A DNA stretch of 64,000 bases, taken from contig NZ_JAVLBN010000004.1 of the NCBI RefSeq assembly GCF_031581065.1, forward strand, positions 46,163-110,162, read 5' to 3'. A model generated the notes under the pieces. That model did no database searches. It was not told where the DNA came from and saw nothing but the letters and a program-made list of their open reading frames with translations. This DNA is from Salibacter sp031581065 (lineage in GTDB: Bacteria > Bacteroidota > Bacteroidia > Flavobacteriales_G > Salibacteraceae). Within the stretch, counting starts at the first letter, position 1; each line of letters opens with the position of its first letter. Positions 60,537-64,000 of the stretch are shown one piece after another. The translations under genes and the position numbers were made by a program.

Positions 60537-62413
60537 GCGTATTCTGAAAGTTCGAGCCAGCGCATTTCTTTTTCTTCGAGGTCACTCATTATTTCCTCGA
60601 GGCGCTCACCTTTTTTGTGCAACTCATCGTGTTCCAGTGAGCCGCTGTTCATCGCCTCGGTGAGCTTTGATTTTTCGGTTTCTAACTTTTCAATTTCCTC
60701 AGTCAGCTGTTCAAATTCGCGCTTTTCCTTGTAGCTAAGCTTTTTCTTTTCCTGAGGTGGCTTGTCGCGTTTTTCTTTTCGGTCAGAGCCGGAAGAACTG
60801 GCCTGCTTGCTTTCTTCTTTCTTTTTCTGTGCCTCCTCGCGAGCACTCTGTTTCCGGTATTGCGAGTAGTTGCCGGGGTAGTCACGGATCTGACCATTAC
60901 CTTCAAAAATGAACAGGTGATCCACTAATTTATCCATGAAATAGCGGTCGTGCGTTACGATGAGCAAGCAACCCTGGAAATCGACAAGGTAATCTTCCAG
61001 CACGTTGAGTGTGAGGATGTCGAGGTCGTTTGTTGGTTCATCGAGGATGAGGAAATTCGGATTTTTCATGAGCACCTGAAGGAGGTAGAGTCTGCGTTTT
61101 TCACCGCCACTCAGCTTCTCAATGTGGTTGTAGTGCATGCTGCGCGGAAAGAGGAATCGCTCGAGCAATTGCGCTGCGCTGATATCGCTTCCTTTTGGGG
61201 TTGGTATGAATTCGGCAATTTCAGTGACAGCCTCAATCACGCGCTGACCGGGCTTGAATTTTATTCCGCTTTGATGGTAGTAACCAAATTTCACTGTTTC
61301 GCCAACCACTAACTTCCCTCCACTGGGTTCTTCAAGACCCATAATCATATTGAGCAGTGTAGATTTTCCGGCACCGTTTGGTCCAACAACCCCAACGCGT
61401 TCGCGCCTTGCAAATTTGTGATTGAGTCCCTCGATCAACACATTGTCATCGTACTGCTTTTTGATGTTGTGAAGCTCCAGGATCTTACTTCCCAGTCGCT
61501 CCATATTCGTGGTGAGCTTGATCTTATCCTCTGATGCTTTTTGAGATGCTTTATCCTTGAGATCGTAAAACGAATCGATGCGGGATTTCGATTTTGTGCC
61601 GCGAGCTTTTGGCTGCCTGCGCATCCAGTCGAGCTCCTTGCGCAACAGGTTCTGACTTTTTTCCACTTCACTGGTCTGAACCTGGTAACGTTCATTTCTC
61701 TTTTGCAAAAAGTAAGAATAGTTACCCTTGTATTTGAAGAGCGTTCCCTGGTCAATTTCGATGATCTCGTTGCAAATTCGGTCCAGGAAATAACGGTCGT
61801 GCGTAACCATGAAAAGTGTCATGTGCGACTGGCCTAAAAATTCCTCGAGCCATTCGATCATGGTCATGTCCAGGTGGTTGGTAGGCTCATCGAGGATCAG
61901 TAAATCAGGCTCGTCAATGAGTACGTGAGCCAGAGCCAAACGCTTCAACTGACCGCCTGAGAGCGTATCTACTTTTTGATTGAGTTTGCCGGTTTTGAGT
62001 TTTGTGAAAATTTGCCGCGCGCGGATTTCAAAATCCCAGCCGTTGAGTCGGTCGAGTTTTTCAAAAGCACTTTGCATGGCTTCCGTGTCTTCCTCTTCCA
62101 TGCTCCGCTGATATTCTTTGATTACCTGAACGAGTTCGTGATCGCTCGAAAACAAGGTGTCGAGAACGGTTTGGCCACTTTCAAATTGAGGGTCCTGTGG
62201 GAGAAACGATATGCGCAAGTCATTTCGGTAAACCACCGATCCTGTTTCGGGCGCTTCATTGCCGGCCAACACATTGAGCAAACTCGATTTTCCGGTTCCG
62301 TTACGGGCTACAAGAGCCACTTTTTGTCCCTTATCAATACCAAAGGAAATATTTTCAAAAAGCAGCTTTTCTCCATAGCGCTTGCTCAGGTTCTCAACCG
62401 ATAAATAGTTCAT
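60533..62413 (-). CDS. ABC-F family ATPase, Uup-like
   Basis: 626 residues, two ABC ATPase domains and no membrane segments: Walker A VARNGTGKSSLLN and GPNGAGKSTLLN, signatures LSGGQLKRLALA and LSGGEKRRLYLL, and Walker B LLILDEPTNHLD and FLILDEPTNDLD. A charged linker joins them, and a C-terminal coiled coil (about 555-626) follows a disordered Ser/Lys segment, as in Uup. It probably acts on ribosomes or DNA branch structures. Two dispersed 10-mers (60781, 60886), plus a one-mismatch version at 61648. Confidence 0.93.
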   Translation of the reverse strand: MNYLSVENLSKRYGEKLLFENISFGIDKGQKVALVARNGTGKSSLLNVLAGNEAPETGSVVYRNDLRISFLPQDPQFESGQTVLDTLFSSDHELVQVIKEYQRSMEEEDTEAMQSAFEKLDRLNGWDFEIRARQIFTKLKTGKLNQKVDTLSGGQLKRLALAHVLIDEPDLLILDEPTNHLDMTMIEWLEEFLGQSHMTLFMVTHDRYFLDRICNEIIEIDQGTLFKYKGNYSYFLQKRNERYQVQTSEVEKSQNLLRKELDWMRRQPKARGTKSKSRIDSFYDLKDKASQKASEDKIKLTTNMERLGSKILELHNIKKQYDDNVLIEGLNHKFARRERVGVVGPNGAGKSTLLNMIMGLEEPSGGKLVVGETVKFGYYHQSGIKFKPGQRVIEAVTEIAEFIPTPKGSDISAAQLLERFLFPRSMHYNHIEKLSGGEKRRLYLLQVLMKNPNFLILDEPTNDLDILTLNVLEDYLVDFQGCLLIVTHDRYFMDKLVDHLFIFEGNGQIRDYPGNYSQYRKQSAREEAQKKKEESKQASSSGSDRKEKRDKPPQEKKKLSYKEKREFEQLTEEIEKLETEKSKLTEAMNSGSLEHDELHKKGERLEEIMSDLEEKEMRWLELSEYA

Positions 62414-62443
62414 GGGGCAAAGGTGCGATTTTGCATTCTTTCT

Positions 62444-63316
62444 TTAGACGAATTTTTTGAGAATAGACTCTACCTGCATCAAATAGCCGCTCCCAAACAG
62501 GTTAACATGTACTAAAAGCGGATATAAGTTGTAGAGCGGAAGTCTGCCGCGCCATTCTTTTTCAAGCGGGTTTTCTTTCATGTAAGCCTGATAAAACGAA
62601 CGATCAAATCCACCGAATAATGTTGTCATTGCGATGTCAACCTCAGGATGGCCGTAGTACACAGCCGGGTCGTAAATGGACGGGCCTTCACTTGTGTTCA
62701 TGGCGTTTCCTCCCCAAAGATCACCGTGAACGAGCGAAGGCTTTGCAGGAGGAAAAAGTTCTTCCAGCTTGTAGTACAGTTTTTCAAATTGCCTGCTGTG
62801 CTCGCTCTGCATATCGCCATTGTCGCGGGCCATTTTGAGTTGAGGCTCTAACCGTTGTTCAATGAAAAACGGAGCCCATTCAGAATATTGTGTGTTGGAC
62901 TGTTCTAGAGAGCCCATGTAATTGTCAAAATCCAGTCCGAATTGATCGGTTGAGGATTGATGCATTTTGGCAAGTAATCGTCCGGTTTCTTCCTGGTCAG
63001 ATCCGGGGGCTTCATCGAGCCATTCGAGTACGAGATAGGCCCTGTCGTTTTCCTCGAAGTTGAGGATGGGTTTTGGTACAGCAAACTCAGAGTGATCTGA
63101 CAGAAATGAAAGTCCTTTTGCTTCAGCTTCAAACATGCCGGGATAGCTGCTGGCAGAATTAACTTTTAGAAAGAAGATTTGATCATCTGATTCGAGCTTG
63201 TATGCATCGTTGATACTCCCGCCACTCACGCTGTGAGTTGAGCTGATGGGGTTTTGGATCTGACCGTGGTTTTGGAGTTTTTCATGGAGTAGTTTGATTT
63301 CTTGTTCGCTTACCAT
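62444..63316 (-). CDS. Fructosamine kinase family protein
   Basis: 290 residues from the ATG at 63316 (MVSEQEIKLLHEKLQNHGQI); the upstream TTG is unlikely. Protein-kinase-like fold of the FN3K family: SVSGGSINDAYKLES (Gly loop), FLKVN (Lys), SLVHGDLWGGNAM (catalytic HGDLWxGN) and SIYDPAVYYGHPEVDIAM (DPA-x-YGHxExD). It phosphorylates ketoamines on glycated proteins or related sugars. It is divergent from the glutathione peroxidase gene with a 50-bp gap. Two dispersed 10-mers (62995, 63256). Confidence 0.92.
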   Translation of the reverse strand: MVSEQEIKLLHEKLQNHGQIQNPISSTHSVSGGSINDAYKLESDDQIFFLKVNSASSYPGMFEAEAKGLSFLSDHSEFAVPKPILNFEENDRAYLVLEWLDEAPGSDQEETGRLLAKMHQSSTDQFGLDFDNYMGSLEQSNTQYSEWAPFFIEQRLEPQLKMARDNGDMQSEHSRQFEKLYYKLEELFPPAKPSLVHGDLWGGNAMNTSEGPSIYDPAVYYGHPEVDIAMTTLFGGFDRSFYQAYMKENPLEKEWRGRLPLYNLYPLLVHVNLFGSGYLMQVESILKKFV

Positions 63317-63366
63317 AAACCTTAAGCCTATTTTTGTGTTTAACTCCAAATGTAAAGAACGAAATT

Positions 63367-63909
63367 ATGAAGACAGCAATAGCTTTTGTATTAGTGTTTG
63401 TGGCTGGTTTGTTTGCGCCAGCTCTAGAAACTGTTTACCAGTTTGATGTAAAAACGATTGATGGCGAAAAAATTTCACTGTCAAAATATGAGGGTAAAGT
63501 GATGCTCATTGTGAATACGGCAAGTAAGTGTGGATACACTCCTCAATACGAAGGTTTGCAAGGCCTTTATGAGAAATACGAAGAAAAGGGTTTTGTGATT
63601 CTCGGATTTCCGGCAAATAACTTCATGGGACAGGAACCCGGAACTGATAGCCAAATTCAAACTTTTTGTGAGAAGAACTACGGAGTCACTTTTCCTATGA
63701 TGTCTAAGATTTCAGTAAAAGGAAGCGATAAAGCCGCACTTTACGAGTATTTGACGAATAAAGAGGCTAACGGAAAAGTTGGAGGTGAGATAAAGTGGAA
63801 TTTTCAAAAGTATCTTATCAATAGAAAAGGTGAAGTTGTAGAAAAGTTCAACCCCGGCACAAAACCGATGGATGAAGAATTGATCAGCGCTATTGAAGCA
63901 GAGTTATAA
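63367..63909 (+). CDS. Glutathione peroxidase family protein, exported
   Basis: 180 residues from the ATG at 63367, where a hydrophobic signal begins (KTAIAFVLVFVAGLFAPALE). Catalytic Cys in NTASKCGYTPQYEGLQ, Gln in GFPANNFMGQEPG, Trp and Asn in EIKWNFQKYLI. A second Cys (QTFCEKNYG) lies where thioredoxin-dependent Gpx enzymes resolve the disulphide. It reduces peroxides, probably in the periplasm. The remaining 91 bp to the window end show only the short palindrome at 63981. Confidence 0.93.
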   Translation: MKTAIAFVLVFVAGLFAPALETVYQFDVKTIDGEKISLSKYEGKVMLIVNTASKCGYTPQYEGLQGLYEKYEEKGFVILGFPANNFMGQEPGTDSQIQTFCEKNYGVTFPMMSKISVKGSDKAALYEYLTNKEANGKVGGEIKWNFQKYLINRKGEVVEKFNPGTKPMDEELISAIEAEL

Positions 63910-63980
63910 CCTGAGTTCGATTCATAGTTTAGGATTCAAACCACATATAAATAGTGAGTTTCGACTAAAAGCAAGGAAAG

Positions 63981-63994
63981 TATAGCGGGCTATA
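63981..63994. repeat. Small palindrome TATAGCGGGCTATA at the window edge
   Basis: TATAGC-GG-GCTATA, a perfect 6-bp stem. The stretch continues beyond the window, so it may belong to a larger repeat or a terminator; nothing more can be said. Confidence 0.3.
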
Positions 63995-64000
63995 TTGACG

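Larger units (their letters stand above)
1039..63265. repeat. Dispersed uptake-sequence-like 10-mer GGTCAGANCC, 50 copies
   Basis: Start positions with GGTCAGANCC on plus: 2931, 3017, 9690, 9765, 12666, 13328, 15951, 18212, 21500, 23075, 27148, 28920, 31544, 34249, 35910, 38320, 40513, 42498, 45742, 45767, 48262, 49658, 52805, 55234, 55761, 57665, 60781, 62995. On minus (GGNTCTGACC as read on plus): 1039, 4514, 6247, 8210, 10225, 11347, 18442, 21527, 23137, 25259, 27797, 33125, 33987, 35275, 39545, 40945, 42926, 53357, 55033, 57776, 60886, 63256. N is T in 20, G in 16, A in 13, C in 1. The base before GG is C or T in 49 of 50. Hand count; a few copies could be missed. Confidence 0.95.

Noticed and set aside
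2931..60895. Clustering of 10-mer copies into close pairs (for example 45742/45767, 9690/9765, 57665/57776)
   Set aside because: About seven gaps under 120 bp among 50 copies is close to what random placement gives (about four to five); only the inverted intergenic pair at 21500/21527 looks special.
1039..63265. Reading the 10-mer as a Chi-like or chromosome-segregation (KOPS-like) motif
   Set aside because: Those motifs are strongly strand-biased along a replichore. Here 28 copies are on one strand and 22 on the other, with no trend along the window.
63910..63930. tRNA T-arm-like GAGTTCGATTC near the right edge
   Set aside because: No matching acceptor stem, anticodon arm or D-arm can be built around it.

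Overview
The window looks like chromosomal DNA of a Bacteroidota bacterium, most likely Flavobacteriales or a close relative. The evidence is two proteins with C-terminal type IX secretion (T9SS) sorting domains, the families DUF2911, DUF2147 and ALDH7, an SDR-type threonine dehydrogenase, promoter -7 boxes of the Bacteroidota form TAnnTTTG, and almost no Shine-Dalgarno sequences. It is moderately AT-rich and gene-dense. I see no rRNA, tRNA, CRISPR array, prophage or complete insertion sequence. No gene-free stretch exceeds about 215 bp.

Layout. 1-6.4 kb: end of a large T9SS-secreted protein, polA, a Cys-rich lipoprotein, threonine dehydrogenase, an SDR and a 45-residue DUF2256 gene. 6.4-12.8 kb: ferritin, RNase R, a TlpA-like lipoprotein, an NAD-binding/DUF2867 protein and a MORN-like protein. 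13-20 kb: two minus-strand operons (HAD-map-queD-lpxH and cysS-dinB-pepE-methyltransferase-elbB) around a possible MITE. 20-29 kb: divergent oxyR/dps, an M1 aminopeptidase, a PAS histidine kinase with a divergent AraC-type response regulator, a Tat-exported PLP enzyme and a DUF2911 protein. 29-37 kb: receiver protein, ALDH7, pepA, an omega-amidase-like enzyme, an Ig-like lipoprotein, msrC, comF and a coiled-coil membrane protein. 37-43 kb: carotenoid and pterin operon (ECF sigma, crtI, crtB, idi, PTPS, folE) beside a MerR-B12 regulator that keeps the photoreceptor residues of CarH. 43-50 kb: uvrC, a degenerate kinase, a sugar-kinase-like gene, pfkA, a Nudix gene and a BNR-repeat protein. 50-55 kb: AAA/DUF4143 ATPase behind a 33-bp-period repeat, NAD salvage (pncB-pncA) and an MNT nucleotidyltransferase whose HEPN partner is reduced to a stub. 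55-57 kb: bufferin operon bufA-bufB-bufC. 57-64 kb: DUF2147, a HEPN-like gene, lplA, a CoA-transferase, an ABC-F ATPase, a fructosamine-kinase family gene and a glutathione peroxidase.

The most striking signal is not a gene. The 10-mer GGTCAGANCC (consensus YGGTCAGADCC) occurs 50 times on the two strands, about once per 1.3 kb, where chance predicts less than one. It lies mostly inside genes, in five of six reading frames (the sixth would create a stop), with little strand bias (28 to 22). In one intergenic gap an inverted pair forms a terminator-like hairpin. This matches how DNA uptake sequences behave in Neisseria and Haemophilus, and I know of no such sequence described for Bacteroidota.

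The second strong signal is a proposed operator, TTGTTTAA-N16/17-TTAAACAA. It occurs between the CarH-like gene and uvrC and twice in front of the carotenoid operon, where one copy overlaps the -7 box. Oxidative and light stress is a theme of the window: OxyR, Dps, ferritin, glutathione peroxidase, free-Met sulfoxide reductase, carotenoids and UvrC.
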